A DNA stretch of 64,000 nucleotides from Tistrella mobilis (GCF_041468085.1 NZ_CP121017.1:3781501-3845500); one strand, 5' to 3'. Positions 24,821-35,408 are shown, numbered from the stretch's first letter. The notes: a model not told the origin generated them from the sequence alone. A program made the numbers and translations.

Positions 24821-27142
24821 ATGCTGAAATTCGGAATCGGCCAGGCCGTGCGTCGCGTCGAAGACCGGCGCTTTCTGACCGGCCATGGACGCTATACCGA
24901 CGACATCTCCTTCGAAGGCCAGCTGCATGTGGCCTTCGTGCGCAGCCCGCATGCGGCAGCCCGCATCCTTGCGGTCGACACCGCCGATGCGGCGGCGGCA
25001 GAGGGCGTGGTTGCCGTCTTCACCGGGGCCGATCTGGATGCCGACGGCATCGGCGGCGTGCCGGCGGTCGCACGGGTGAAGAACGCCGACGGCAGCGGGA
25101 TGCAGGCACCGAAACGCCCGGCGATCGCCTCGGATGCCGTGCATTTTGCAGGCGAAGCCGTGGCCATGGTCGTCGCGACCGATCCGGTCGCCGCCCGCGA
25201 CGCCGCCGAACTGGTGGTGGTGGATTATGACGAGCGCCCGGCGGTGGTCGACCCGCTGAAGGCGGTTGAGGCCGATGCCGTGGTCGTCCATGACGGCACC
25301 CCTTCGAACCTCTGTTTCGACTGGCGCCAGGGCAAGGCGGCCGACGTGGACGCGGCGATGGCCGCCGCCCACCAGGTGGTCGAGATCGACATCGTCAACA
25401 ACCGGGTCTCGGCCAATCCGCTGGAGCCACGGGCGGTGAACGCGACCATCGATGCGGAAACCGGCCAGACCGTGGTCTACACCAACGGTCAGGGCGTGCA
25501 TGGGCTGCGCGGCATCCTGGCCGATGCCGTCTTCAAGGTGCCGGCGGACGAGTTCCGGGTGGTCATGCCCGATGTCGGCGGCGGCTTCGGCATGAAAATC
25601 TTCCTCTATCCTGAACATGTCGCCGTGGTCTATGCCGCCCGCAAGCTGCGCCGGCCGGTGAAATGGACCGGCGACCGCTCGGAAAGCCTGCTGACCGATG
25701 CCCATGGCCGCGATCTGCGCACCCATGCCCGGCTGGGGCTGGATGCCGATGGCCGTTTCACGGCCTTCGAGGTATCGACGGTCGCCAATCTGGGCGCCTA
25801 TGCCTCGCAGTTCGGCGCGATGATCCCGACCTCCGCCGCAGCCGGGCTTGCCACCACGGTCTATGCAATCCCCGTGGCCGCACTGCATGTGAAGGGCGTG
25901 TTCACCAACACCGCCCCGGTCGATGCCTATCGCGGTGCCGGCCGGCCCGAAGCGAATTATCTGATCGAGCGGCTGATCGATACCGCCGCCCGCGCCACCG
26001 GCCGCAGCCCGGCGGAGCTGCGCCGGATCAACTATATCCCGACCACGGCGATGCCCTATACCAACGCCATGGGCACGACCTATGACTGCGGCGATTTTGC
26101 ACTGATGCAGTCGCGCGCGCTGGAAGCGGCCGACATGGCCGGCTTCGCCGAGCGTCGCCGGCAGTCGGCGGCGAAGGGCCGCCTGCGCGGCATCGGCATG
26201 GCCAGCTATATCGAATGGACCCAGGGCAACCCCAAGGAAGAGGTCAGGATCCGTTTCGAAGCCGATGGCAGCGCCACGGTCCTGGTCGGCACCCAGTCGA
26301 ACGGCCAGGGCCACGAGACATCCTTCGCCCAGGTGGCGGCAGAGCTGCTCGGCATGCCGTTCGACAAGGTGCGGGTGATGATGGGCGACACGGCGCAGGT
26401 CAGGACCGGCGGCGGCACCGGCGGCTCGCGGTCGCTGCAGATGGCGGGGTCGGCGATCCGTCTGGCATCGGAAGCGGTGGTAGAGCGGGCACGGTCGATT
26501 GCCGCCGAAAAGCTTGAAGCCGCCGCACAGGATCTGGTGTTCGAAGACGGCCGCTTCACCGTGGCCGGCACCGATCTCGGCATCGATATGGAGGCGGTGG
26601 CGAAGATTGCGCTGGACGCCGGCGCACCGCTCGATGAAAGCCGGACCTTCGATCGCCCTGCCCCGACCTTCCCCAATGGCTGCCATGTCGCCGAAGTCGA
26701 AATCGACCCCGAGACCGGCCGGGTCGAACCGGTGCGCTATGTGGTCGCCGACGATTTCGGCAAGGTGGTCAACCCGATGATCGTGATGGGCCAGGTTCAG
26801 GGCGGCGTGGCCCAGGGGCTGGGTCAGGCGCTGATGGAACATGCGGTCTATGACGACGACAGCGGCCAGCTGCTCACCGGCAGCTTCATGGATTACGGCA
26901 TGCCCCGCGCCGAGGACATGATCTTCCTCGACATCCGGCTCTACGAGGATCTGCCGACGGCGTCGAGCGGCCTCGGCTCCAAGGGCTGCGGTGAAGCCGG
27001 CACCATCGGCGCCTGCCCGGCGATCATGAACGCGATCAACGATGCCCTGATCGCGGCCGGCGCGGACGAGATCGACATGCCGGCGACGCCGGCCCGGGTC
27101 TGGGCGGCTTTGGGGGCCGCGCGGCGCACCGCTGCGGCCTGA
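24821..27142 (+). CDS. Xanthine-oxidase family molybdopterin subunit, form II CoxL-like
   Basis: A 773-residue large subunit of a molybdenum hydroxylase. The active-site loop is VDAYRGAGRPEANYLIERL: AYRGAGR is the form II pattern, not the AYxCSFR of true aerobic CO dehydrogenase. The cofactor-binding GGGFGMKI and the late glutamate in GSKGCGEAGTIGACPA are present. Substrate is unknown (aldehyde, N-heterocycle or similar). The Fe-S and FAD subunits normally encoded beside it are absent on either side. AGGGAAG precedes ATG 24821. Confidence 0.9.
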   Translation: MLKFGIGQAVRRVEDRRFLTGHGRYTDDISFEGQLHVAFVRSPHAAARILAVDTADAAAAEGVVAVFTGADLDADGIGGVPAVARVKNADGSGMQAPKRPAIASDAVHFAGEAVAMVVATDPVAARDAAELVVVDYDERPAVVDPLKAVEADAVVVHDGTPSNLCFDWRQGKAADVDAAMAAAHQVVEIDIVNNRVSANPLEPRAVNATIDAETGQTVVYTNGQGVHGLRGILADAVFKVPADEFRVVMPDVGGGFGMKIFLYPEHVAVVYAARKLRRPVKWTGDRSESLLTDAHGRDLRTHARLGLDADGRFTAFEVSTVANLGAYASQFGAMIPTSAAAGLATTVYAIPVAALHVKGVFTNTAPVDAYRGAGRPEANYLIERLIDTAARATGRSPAELRRINYIPTTAMPYTNAMGTTYDCGDFALMQSRALEAADMAGFAERRRQSAAKGRLRGIGMASYIEWTQGNPKEEVRIRFEADGSATVLVGTQSNGQGHETSFAQVAAELLGMPFDKVRVMMGDTAQVRTGGGTGGSRSLQMAGSAIRLASEAVVERARSIAAEKLEAAAQDLVFEDGRFTVAGTDLGIDMEAVAKIALDAGAPLDESRTFDRPAPTFPNGCHVAEVEIDPETGRVEPVRYVVADDFGKVVNPMIVMGQVQGGVAQGLGQALMEHAVYDDDSGQLLTGSFMDYGMPRAEDMIFLDIRLYEDLPTASSGLGSKGCGEAGTIGACPAIMNAINDALIAAGADEIDMPATPARVWAALGAARRTAAA

Positions 27143-27162
27143 CGCCGCCCCCGCATCGAACG

Positions 27163-27198
27163 GAAACGGGCCCTGCGCTTCGCCGCAGGGCCCGTTTC
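27163..27198. terminator. Bidirectional terminator hairpin
   Basis: A 15-base-pair perfect stem (GAAACGGGCCCTGCG paired with CGCAGGGCCCGTTTC) between convergent genes, with TTTC on one side and its mirror on the other. Confidence 0.75.
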
Positions 27199-27221
27199 AC
27201 GTCCGGAGATGAGCCGTCGGG

Positions 27222-27803
27222 TCAGAGGATGTAGCGCATCAACACGAAACCGCCGACCAGCAGAATGCAGAACAGGGCGGTGAACAGGCCCAGGCGCTTC
27301 TCGACGATGGCAAGGGTTTTCGGCCCGAACCAGTAGACGATCGCGGTCACGGCATAAAAACGAATGCCACGGGCAACGATCGCCGACAGGATGAAAGTGA
27401 CGACGTTCATGGCCGTCACACCGCTGGTGATGGTGATCACCTTGAACGGGATCGGCGTGATGCCGGCCAGCAGCACCATCACCCAGCCGAGCTCGTTGTA
27501 GCGCTCGGCCGCCGCCGAGAAATCCTCGCGCAGCCCGTAGATGTCGAGGATCGCCTGGCCGATGCTTTCGAACAGCAGATAGCCGATCAGATAGCCCAGC
27601 ACCGCCCCCGCAACGGAGGTGAGGGTGCAGATGAGCGCGAACCGCCAGGCCTTGGAGCGCTGCGCCAGCACCATGGGGGCGAGGATCACATCCGGCGGGA
27701 TCGGGAAGAACGAGCTTTCGGCGAAGCTGACGACACCGAGAGCGCGTTCGGCGTGACGATGGCCGGCGAGCGCCATGGTCCGGTCGTAGAGGCGGCGGAG
27801 CAT
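27222..27803 (-). CDS. YqaA/DedA-like VTT-domain membrane protein
   Basis: A 193-residue inner-membrane protein with about five hydrophobic segments. The stretch SFAESSFFPIPPDVILAPMV (about residues 26-45) and GWVMVLLAGITPIPFKVITI are typical of the YqaA branch of DedA/VTT proteins, which have been tied to lipid flipping and envelope homeostasis. The E and the P-I-P-P motifs are kept. It is monocistronic, between terminators. Confidence 0.85.
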   Translation of the reverse strand: MLRRLYDRTMALAGHRHAERALGVVSFAESSFFPIPPDVILAPMVLAQRSKAWRFALICTLTSVAGAVLGYLIGYLLFESIGQAILDIYGLREDFSAAAERYNELGWVMVLLAGITPIPFKVITITSGVTAMNVVTFILSAIVARGIRFYAVTAIVYWFGPKTLAIVEKRLGLFTALFCILLVGGFVLMRYIL

Positions 27804-27901
27804 CGGGACCTTTCGGGATGGATCGGCGAAGCCTGGAGACTAGCACCGGCCCTGCTCCCCGGCATCCCCAATTCAGGGCGGCGGGTCCCGCATCGCCACA
27901 T

Positions 27902-27939
27902 GAACGCGCCCCGGACGGTTACCCGCCCGGGGCGCGTTC
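27902..27939 (-). terminator. Putative terminator of the chemotaxis receptor gene
   Basis: A 13-base-pair stem (GAACGCGCCCCGG paired with CCGGGGCGCGTTC), 25 bases past the receptor stop on the minus strand. There is no long T run, so termination may be partial. Confidence 0.5.
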
Positions 27940-27963
27940 GCGGTCAGGCCTGTGGCGACGGGC

Positions 27964-30117
27964 TCAGCCGGCGCGCACGGCTTCCAGGAAGCTGCGGACC
28001 TCACTGTCCAGATCGGTCGCCTGGCGGGCGAGTTCACCGGCCGAAGACAGGATCTGCTGCGAGGCGCTGCCGGTGGCCTGGGCAGCGTCGCGCATGTCGT
28101 CGACGCTGCGGCTGACCTGCTCGGTGCCGCGGGCTGCCGCCTGAACGTTCGACGCGATCTCCTGGGTCGCCGCACTCTGCTGCTCGACCGCGCTGGCGAT
28201 CGAGGTGGCGATGTCGTTGATCTCGACGATGATCTTGCGGATGCCCTCGATCGCACCGATGGCCTGGTTGGTCTCGCCGCGCACCGCCGCGATCTGGGTC
28301 GAGATTTCCTCGGTCGCCCGCGCCGTCTGATTTGCCAGGCTCTTGACCTCGGAGGCCACGACCGCGAAGCCCTTGCCCGCTTCGCCCGCCCGGGCCGCCT
28401 CGATCGTGGCGTTGAGCGCCAGCAGGTTGGTCTGCTCGGCGATGTCGGTGATCAGCCGCACCACATCGCCGATCTTCTCGGCCGCTGCCGCCAGGCCATA
28501 GACGGTCTGGTTGGTACGCTCGGCCTCGTCGACCGCGCGGCCGGCGATGGTCGAGGATTTGTGGACCTGCCGGCCGATCTCGGCGATCGAATGCGACAGC
28601 TCTTCGGCGGCCGCGGCCACCGTCTGCACATTCTCGGTCGCCTGGGCGGTGGCATGGGCCACCTCGTCCGACTGATGGCGGGCACCATCGGCGGTGGAGG
28701 ACATCGAGCGCGCGGTGGCATCCAGTTCGGTCGCGGCCGCCGTCACGCCGCGCAGCACGCCGCTGACCCGGTCGTCGAAGCCGCGGGTGAGACGCACCAG
28801 CTCCTCGGCGCGCTTCGACTTCTCTTCCTGATCAAGCCGCTGGGCTTCGGCCAGGCGCTGGCTTTCGACCATGGCGTCCTTGAAGACCTGCACGGAGGCC
28901 GCCATTTCGCCGATCTCGTCGCTGCGGTCGCGATCGGGAATGTCGATCGAGAGGTTGCCGTTCGAGAGTTCCTTCATCGCCCCGGTCATCCGGCCGAGCG
29001 GGCGGGTGACGCCGCGGGCGACCAGCATGCCGATGGAGCCGACGATCACGATCAGGCCGACCGCCACGGCGGCGATCATGTTGCGCATGTCGACGACCGG
29101 CGCCAGGATCTCCTCCTCGGCCACGTCGGCGATCACCGCCCAACGCTGCCCCAGGAATTCGAGCGGCTGATAGGCGCTCAGCACGGCGTAGCCCCCGGGC
29201 CCGACATCCCGCACGGCACCGCTCTTGCCGGCCAGCGCCGCCGCGACGGCATCGGTGTTGACCTGGCGCTCCAGGACGGTGGTATCGGCCGACAGCCGCG
29301 AATTGGACCGCATATAGCCGTCGGAACCGACCAGATAGGTTTCGCCGGTCTGCCCCAGGCCCTGGGCACTGCGCATGACGTTGTCGACGCCCGTGACCGC
29401 AAGGCGCACCACCACCGCCCCGACATAGCCGCCATCACCGAAGACCGGCACCGACAGGAAGGCGCTGACCTCGTTGTTCGCCTGGGGGTGATAGGTGAAG
29501 TCGATCAGCGACACCGTTCCCGGTTCGGTCGTCGCCTGCGCAGCGGCGACGGCACGGCCGAGACCGCTCTGCCCCACATCGCTGTCTTCGAGTTTGACGG
29601 CGAAGTCCCGGTTCTTTTCGACCGAGTAGACCACCCAGCCGTTCTTGTCGACCAGGTAGAGATCGGCATACCCCTTGGAGCGTGAGGCTGCGCGCAGCCA
29701 GGGATGATAGCGCTCGTGGCTGTCGCTGAAGAAGGTGCCGTCACCGGCCTTGTTCAGCACGGCCCGGTCGGTCTCGGGATTGTCGGTGATGTACGACTTC
29801 TGAAGGATCTCGTCGGGCTTGTCGTCCATCAGCGAGATCAGCTCGAAGGCGTAAGTGAAGTCGATCAGGGTCTGGCGCAGCACCGAATTGTCGGCCAGCA
29901 CCGCCACATCGGACCGCACCCGTTCCAGATAGTCGTTCAGACGGGCCTTGCGGCCCTCGGTGATCGCTTCCAGCTTGGTTTCCGATGCCTCCACCAGCTC
30001 CCGCGACGACACCAGATAGGCGACGACGCCGAGTACGATGGATGTGATCGCGACCGCAGCCACGATGGCACCGGGAATTTTATGAACGATGCGCAGCCCA
30101 CGCGCCGCAGCCGCCAT
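27964..30117 (-). CDS. Methyl-accepting chemotaxis protein with periplasmic Cache-type sensor
   Basis: A 717-residue transducer. A first membrane helix (about residues 14-36) is followed by a large periplasmic double-Cache-like domain (about 37-340, with [19 protein letters not shown] and [16 protein letters not shown]), a second helix, a HAMP linker ([20 protein letters not shown]), and the cytoplasmic signalling hairpin with tip [19 protein letters not shown]. It senses a small periplasmic ligand, often an amino acid or organic acid, and signals to CheA. No C-terminal CheR-docking pentapeptide is visible. ATG 30117 follows AGAGGG. Confidence 0.95.
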   Translation of the reverse strand: MAAAARGLRIVHKIPGAIVAAVAITSIVLGVVAYLVSSRELVEASETKLEAITEGRKARLNDYLERVRSDVAVLADNSVLRQTLIDFTYAFELISLMDDKPDEILQKSYITDNPETDRAVLNKAGDGTFFSDSHERYHPWLRAASRSKGYADLYLVDKNGWVVYSVEKNRDFAVKLEDSDVGQSGLGRAVAAAQATTEPGTVSLIDFTYHPQANNEVSAFLSVPVFGDGGYVGAVVVRLAVTGVDNVMRSAQGLGQTGETYLVGSDGYMRSNSRLSADTTVLERQVNTDAVAAALAGKSGAVRDVGPGGYAVLSAYQPLEFLGQRWAVIADVAEEEILAPVVDMRNMIAAVAVGLIVIVGSIGMLVARGVTRPLGRMTGAMKELSNGNLSIDIPDRDRSDEIGEMAASVQVFKDAMVESQRLAEAQRLDQEEKSKRAEELVRLTRGFDDRVSGVLRGVTAAATELDATARSMSSTADGARHQSDEVAHATAQATENVQTVAAAAEELSHSIAEIGRQVHKSSTIAGRAVDEAERTNQTVYGLAAAAEKIGDVVRLITDIAEQTNLLALNATIEAARAGEAGKGFAVVASEVKSLANQTARATEEISTQIAAVRGETNQAIGAIEGIRKIIVEINDIATSIASAVEQQSAATQEIASNVQAAARGTEQVSRSVDDMRDAAQATGSASQQILSSAGELARQATDLDSEVRSFLEAVRAG

Positions 30118-30331
30118 ATCGGTGTCCCTCTTCCCAAGATGTCCCGTGAGCGGGTCTCTCGCTGCCAGCCCGGACCCGCCATGCCCACTGTTCAATATCC
30201 CGAAACTCCCCCCGGTCGGAAGTTATCGCAGGGGAAAAGTTAATCATTTGTTAGGATCGGCGGGCAAATTGCCACGATGCGCACGAAAATGCGTCGCAAT
30301 TCGCATCTGCAATACATTTTAGATAAATGAA

Positions 30332-30361
30332 ACCGGTCGCGGACCATGATCCACGACCGGT
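30332..30361 (-). terminator. Putative terminator of the quinone reductase gene
   Basis: Stem ACCGGTCG-x-GGA paired with TCC-x-CGACCGGT (one mismatch) and a 6-base loop, followed on the minus strand by TTTCATTTATC, 37 bases past the stop at 30399. Confidence 0.55.
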
Positions 30362-30398
30362 CATGCTTCGAGATGCAACCGAAGCGGACGGTCGCGGG

Positions 30399-31373
30399 TC
30401 AGTTCAGATCGATGACCACCTTGCCGGTCGACCGCCGCTCCATCAAAGCCCTGAGAGCTTTGGGGGCCTCGATCATGGGGAAGGTCTCCGACACATGCGG
30501 CTTCAACTTGCCCTCGACATACCAGCCGAGCAGGGTCTTCAGGCTGTCGCCCAGAACCTTGGGGTCCTTGTGCATGTAAGCGCCCCAGAAGGTGCCCACC
30601 ACCGACACGTTCTTGACCAGCAGCAGGTTGGCGGGGATCTGCGGGATGGTCCCGCTGGCGAAGCCGATCACCAGGATGCGGCCTTCCCAGTTGATGCAAC
30701 GCAACGAGGCATCGAAGGCGGCACCGCCGACCGGGTCGTAGACGACGTCGACGCCGCCGACCAGGTCCTTCACCTTCTCGCGCAGATCATCCTTCGAATA
30801 GTCGATCAGATGGGTGGCGCCATGGGCGCGGGCGATCTCCAGCTTCTCGGGGCTGCTCGCCACCGCGACGACCTCGGCGCCCATGGCGGCACCGATCTCG
30901 ACCGCAGTCAGGCCGACGCCGCCGGCGGCGCCCAGAACCAGCAGCTTTTCGCCCGCCTTCAGCCGTGCGCGGTGATCGAGCGCCACATGCGAGGTGCCAT
31001 AGGCGACGGGGAAGGCGGCGGCACTCGCGAAATCCATCATATCCGGGATCGGCACCACCGCGGCTGCGGGCAGCACCACCTCCTGGGTATAGGCGCCGCT
31101 CTGCGCCATGCCCATCACCCGCTGGCCGGGCTTCAGATGGGTGACGTCCGCCGCCACTTCCGTCACCTCGCCCGCAAGTTCAATGCCGGGCGAGAAGGGC
31201 AGTTCGGGCCGCACCTGGTACTTGCCCTGGATGATCAGCGTATCGGCGAAGTTCACACCCGCCGCCCGCACCCGCACCCGCACATGGCCGGGCTTCATCT
31301 CGGGCGCCTGGATCTCTTTGATCTCAAGATCCTCGGGCCCACCCAGCTTCGTGCACAGAACCGCCTTGATCAC
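30399..31373 (-). CDS. Zinc-type MDR superfamily NADPH:quinone oxidoreductase
   Basis: A 324-residue cytoplasmic reductase. The N-terminal GroES-like half starts MIKAVLCTKLGGPEDLEIKE; the nucleotide-binding motif is LGAAGGVGLTAVEIGAAMGA (about residues 148-167). No catalytic zinc-ligand set is seen, as in quinone/enoyl reductases of this branch. Substrates may be quinones or 2-enoyl compounds. It is 56 bases downstream of the PsrA-like regulator on the same strand, so it may be in that operon and part of the lipid regulon. Confidence 0.9.
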   Translation of the reverse strand: MIKAVLCTKLGGPEDLEIKEIQAPEMKPGHVRVRVRAAGVNFADTLIIQGKYQVRPELPFSPGIELAGEVTEVAADVTHLKPGQRVMGMAQSGAYTQEVVLPAAAVVPIPDMMDFASAAAFPVAYGTSHVALDHRARLKAGEKLLVLGAAGGVGLTAVEIGAAMGAEVVAVASSPEKLEIARAHGATHLIDYSKDDLREKVKDLVGGVDVVYDPVGGAAFDASLRCINWEGRILVIGFASGTIPQIPANLLLVKNVSVVGTFWGAYMHKDPKVLGDSLKTLLGWYVEGKLKPHVSETFPMIEAPKALRALMERRSTGKVVIDLN

Positions 31374-31429
31374 GTCTTTCCTCCGTTCGACCGGTTTCGA
31401 TCCGTATCCGTTTCAGTCTTGGGCGCCCG

Positions 31430-32158
31430 TCAGGACGCCGCTTCCACCGTATCATCCTCTTCCGCCTGCGCGCGCGGCGATGCCGCCGGGGCGTTCTGGC
31501 CGAGGGTGAAGACGGGTACCTGGCTCAGCGGCGGTGCATTGCGGAAGCCCGCCGCGGCGAAGGCCACCATCCGCCGGATCAGCGCGTCGTAATCATCCAG
31601 ATCGCAGGCGCCCTGCGAAATCGCCTCCAGACGGCTGAGATCGGTGATGGTGTAGTGCATCATGCCCAGAGAGAAATGCAGCCGCCAATAAATCTCCTCG
31701 GCCGCAAGATCGGGCAGCGCCCGCTGAAGGGCCGGCACGAAGCGGTGCAGATGCCGCACATCACGGTCCAGCAGCGCCTTCATCTCAGGGGTGCCGTCGG
31801 CGCGGCAGCGGGCCAGGAACTGCACGAAGACCGACAGCCCGCGTCCGGGATCCGACATCCAGCGCATCGGTGGCGCCAGCAGGGCGTAGAGCACGTCCTC
31901 CAGCGGCAGCGGACGATCGCCGGCCTTGGACTCGATCTCGGCCAGAAGCGCCACACGCTCGCGGTTGAGGTCCCGCGCCCGGCGGTGAAACACCGCCTGC
32001 AGCAATGCGTCCTTGGATCCGAAATGATAGTTCACCGCCGCCAGATTGACGTTCGCTTCGGCCGTGATGGTGCGGAGCGACACACCGGCATAGGTGTGCT
32101 CGGCGAACAGACGCTCGGCCGCGTCCAGAATCCTCTCCTTGGTGTCGGTGCCCGCCAT
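31430..32158 (-). CDS. TetR family regulator, PsrA-like
   Basis: A 242-residue repressor. The N-terminal helix-turn-helix region (KERILDAAERLFAEH, then SLRTITAEANVNLAAVNYHF and GSKDALLQAVF, residues about 7-55) closely resembles Pseudomonas PsrA, which senses long-chain fatty acids; the C-terminal FWRVHF-like stretch IYWRLHFSLGMMHYTI and FAAAGFRN also fit. PsrA binds C/G-AAAC-N(2-4)-GTTT-G/C, and such sites lie at 32441 and 40763 near acyl-CoA genes. A 25-residue C-terminal acidic tail is extra. ATG 32158 gives the normal N-terminus; an upstream start would add 24 residues. Confidence 0.85.
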   Translation of the reverse strand: MAGTDTKERILDAAERLFAEHTYAGVSLRTITAEANVNLAAVNYHFGSKDALLQAVFHRRARDLNRERVALLAEIESKAGDRPLPLEDVLYALLAPPMRWMSDPGRGLSVFVQFLARCRADGTPEMKALLDRDVRHLHRFVPALQRALPDLAAEEIYWRLHFSLGMMHYTITDLSRLEAISQGACDLDDYDALIRRMVAFAAAGFRNAPPLSQVPVFTLGQNAPAASPRAQAEEDDTVEAAS

Positions 32159-32271
32159 CGATGCGTTCCCATCCGATGCTGTTCGCCCGTTGCGGCGGCC
32201 CGTCCGGCTGTGCGAATGCGGGGGCATCACATGCCGGGCCTGCGGCCAATCGTTTCAGGCGACGTTTTAAA

Positions 32272-32287
32272 TCAACGTTCGTTCGAA
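32272..32287. promoter_or_regulatory. Candidate PsrA-type operator A (weak)
   Basis: TCAACGTTCGTTCGAA, about 115 bases upstream of the regulator gene. It keeps AACG-TT-CGTT but the outer arms do not pair, so it is a weaker match to the site at 40763. Its position suits autoregulation. Confidence 0.4.
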
Positions 32288-32440
32288 TATCGATGACACA
32301 GGCGTGACGGCGCGACAATGTAAAACATGCATGTCCGGACAGGGGCGCACCCGACCCCCGGCCGCACCCCCTGCCGGCCTGACCTTCCCTGCGGTTTCTC
32401 CATCGACAAACCCCGGAGCCCTGTGGTATCACAGCCTAGA

Positions 32441-32456
32441 TAAAACGTTTGTTTGA
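32441..32456. promoter_or_regulatory. Candidate PsrA-type operator B
   Basis: TAAAACGTTTGTTTGA, 61 bases upstream of the acyl-CoA dehydrogenase ATG. It equals the site at 40763 in 14 of 16 positions and fits AAAC-N4-GTTTG. Placement near the likely promoter suggests repression. Confidence 0.6.
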
Positions 32457-32516
32457 TACAAGTGTTGGCAAGCCAGCCGGACCCCGAAGGCCCGGCAAGA
32501 TCAGGAGGAAGCCCCC

Positions 32517-33728
<1,212 letters not shown>

Positions 33729-33785
33729 TCCTCGATCAGACCACCGGCCCCGCTTGCACCGCGGGCGATGCCGGACTGCCTTCGG

Positions 33786-33817
33786 AACCCCCCGTCCGGC
33801 TGCGGACGGGGGGTTTT
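33786..33817 (+). terminator. Rho-independent terminator of the acyl-CoA dehydrogenase gene
   Basis: Stem AACCCCCCGTCCG/CGGACGGGGGGTT around GCTG, followed by TTTT in the plus direction, about 60 bases past the stop. Confidence 0.85.
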
Positions 33818-33859
33818 CGCGTGTCGCGGCCTGTTTCGAAAAACACAATCATCTACGCG

Positions 33860-33943
33860 CTAATCGCGCACGATCCCACTGACTATGCACTTGCCGCACG
33901 CCTCCATTTCTTCCTCAAATCCATCACTTGAGTAGCAGTCCAT
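33860..33943 (-). CDS. Possible 27-residue small protein with a CxxC pair
   Basis: A short minus-strand frame with an unusually good ribosome-binding site, GAGGGAGG, nine bases before the ATG. The product is acidic and has a Cys-Gly-Lys-Cys pair near its middle and another Cys at position 3, which could hold a metal. It lies in DNA that is poorer in GC than its surroundings, just upstream of the DUF4258 gene and pointing away from it. It may equally be a remnant. I recognise no family. Confidence 0.3.
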   Translation of the reverse strand: MDCYSSDGFEEEMEACGKCIVSGIVRD

Positions 33944-33992
33944 AGTGGCAATCCTCCCTCGCGACCCATCCTGCCCCACCACGAATCTGCCA

Positions 33993-34020
33993 TTGACCGA
34001 CAATCAAAAAGTATCATATT
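33993..34020 (+). promoter_or_regulatory. Candidate promoter of the DUF4258/HTH pair
   Basis: TTGACC, 16 bases, CATATT. Transcription would start about 12 bases before the DUF4258 ATG at 34039. Confidence 0.45.
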
Positions 34021-34038
34021 GATATCCAGAGAACGCGG

Positions 34039-34332
34039 ATGAACCTGCTGTCCAGATCCCAGGCCACGACCATCATCCGGCAAGACGCGCTGGACTCATC
34101 TCGAATTCACTTCACGCGCCACGTCCGCGAGAGGATGAAAGAGCGACAAATCACCGACCGGCAGGTCGTGAGCGCCCTTCGGACCGGCGTTGTAGTCGAC
34201 GACGGCTTCATGTCAATCCATGGAGATCCGAGCTACCGGGTGTCTGGGCGAGGTGCAGGCGACAACATCTGCGTGGTCGTCGCGATCAATCTTGAAGGAT
34301 TGATCATCGTAACGACCTTCGAGGAGCGTTGA
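34039..34332 (+). CDS. DUF4258-domain protein, probable toxin-like partner
   Basis: A 97-residue protein. The segment IHFTRHVRERMKERQITDRQ (about residues 23-42) and VVSALRTGVV match DUF4258, a RelE-fold-like family whose H-x-x-x-R-M-x-x-R pattern is conserved; the C-terminus VVVAINLEGLIIVTTFEE is also typical. Such genes often sit beside a helix-turn-helix gene in toxin-antitoxin-like pairs, as here. Activity is not established for the family. Codon use and base composition are less GC-rich than the flanks, which hints at transfer. Confidence 0.75.
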   Translation: MNLLSRSQATTIIRQDALDSSRIHFTRHVRERMKERQITDRQVVSALRTGVVVDDGFMSIHGDPSYRVSGRGAGDNICVVVAINLEGLIIVTTFEER

Positions 34333-34413
34333 TGACGCCGCAATAGCGGCAATCGCACCTTTTGCAGGTGCGTGAACAGATAGGGTCGCACCCCGTGCGG
34401 TGCGTGAGCCGTG

Positions 34414-34872
34414 ATGATCGATGATCTTTATCACTATACCGAATGCGGGCTGGACAACGTCTATCTCGTAAACGGCTACACCCTGCGCGAGACACCCTAT
34501 GGCGAGACGCTCGCCATCCACGACATCGACCGCCTGCATCGGGCGATCGGTCTTGCCCTGGTTCGCAGGCCAGGCGGGCTGAGCGGTGCCGAACTCAGGT
34601 TTCTGAGGGTCGAACTCGGCTGGTCGCAGGAAGAGCTCGCCCGGCTGCTTGGCCGCGACAAGCAGACCGTCGGTCGATGGGAACGGGGTGAGAGCAACAT
34701 CGATCCGCTCGCCGAACGGGTCCTGAAGCTGATCTTCACCGAACATGCCGGCGAAGAGAACACACCACGCCTGACCGAGCGGCTGTCGGCCTTCGCGGCA
34801 GAGACGGCCGGCGGAGGCCGGATGGATGTGGTGATGGAAGAGCGTGGCGGATGGCAGAGCCGGGCGGCCTGA
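34414..34872 (+). CDS. MqsA-like helix-turn-helix antitoxin/regulator without zinc finger
   Basis: A 152-residue protein. The opening YHYTECGLDNVYLVNGYTL and ETPYGETLAI, followed by an XRE helix-turn-helix (LRVELGWSQEELARLLGRD, KQTVGRWERGE, about residues 70-100), fit a YgiT/MqsA-related family lacking the N-terminal CxxC zinc ribbon. It probably represses the pair with the DUF4258 gene 81 bases upstream. GTG 34411 immediately before the ATG is an alternative start; no strong ribosome-binding site is visible for either. Confidence 0.75.
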   Translation: MIDDLYHYTECGLDNVYLVNGYTLRETPYGETLAIHDIDRLHRAIGLALVRRPGGLSGAELRFLRVELGWSQEELARLLGRDKQTVGRWERGESNIDPLAERVLKLIFTEHAGEENTPRLTERLSAFAAETAGGGRMDVVMEERGGWQSRAA

Positions 34873-34997
34873 CGCCTTTGCGTTCGGCCTCAAGCTGATC
34901 CTGTTCATCGGTGTCGCGAAAAATGCCTGGCAGATATTGCGAACCCCCCCGGCGGCGGCCAGATTCATGGTCGGGCAATCCTCTGGCGGAGACTGAG

Positions 34998-35408
34998 ATG
35001 CGCGGCATGACGGCTGAAGAATTGCAGGCCGCATATGATGCCGGTGCGGTGTCTGACGTCACGCTCAAGGGTGATGGCGGCGACTTTCTGATCGAGATCA
35101 CGACGCGCAGCGGCGCAGGTCTGCTGACCACGGCCGGGCGCGCCGACATACGCCGCTTCGACGATCCGACCACCGCCCTGGCCTTGCTTCACGAGATGGG
35201 CATCACCATCGGCCACTTCGATGCCCGCCGATGGAAACCGCATACGCGCGAAGAGACCCCTGAGGCCTATGGCCACTGGCTGTTGTCCGAAATCGATGCG
35301 GCCCTGGCCGACCCCACCCCCAGTCTGCCGCATGACGAGGTGATGGCAGACATGGACAGAGAACTCCATCAGGTCTTTGCCAGAGCGGGCAGGCAGCCGC
35401 CCCGGTAA
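34998..35408 (+). CDS. Antitoxin-like protein with RelB-type C-terminus
   Basis: A 136-residue protein coupled to a ParE/RelE toxin gene (stop and start overlap in TAATG). Residues about 85-130 (LLSEIDAALADPTPSLPHDE, then VMADMDRELHQVF) look like the toxin-binding tail of RelB/StbD-type antitoxins. The first 75 residues do not look like a ribbon-helix-helix; they read as a small alpha/beta unit (VTLKGDGGDFLIEITTRSG, TTAGRADIRRFDDPTTAL). GGAGA five bases before ATG 34998 decides the start; an earlier GTG at 34911 adds unlike residues. I do not recognise the N-terminal family. Confidence 0.65.
   Translation: MRGMTAEELQAAYDAGAVSDVTLKGDGGDFLIEITTRSGAGLLTTAGRADIRRFDDPTTALALLHEMGITIGHFDARRWKPHTREETPEAYGHWLLSEIDAALADPTPSLPHDEVMADMDRELHQVFARAGRQPPR

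Noticed and set aside
24770-26842. 690-codon minus-strand frame opposite the CoxL-like gene
   Set aside because: No recognisable domain, His/Gly/Arg-rich; the plus-strand enzyme is complete.
30118-30260. Possible sigma28 flagellar promoter upstream of the chemotaxis receptor
   Set aside because: TTAA and GCGATAA are present on the minus strand but their spacing does not fit the sigma28 pattern.
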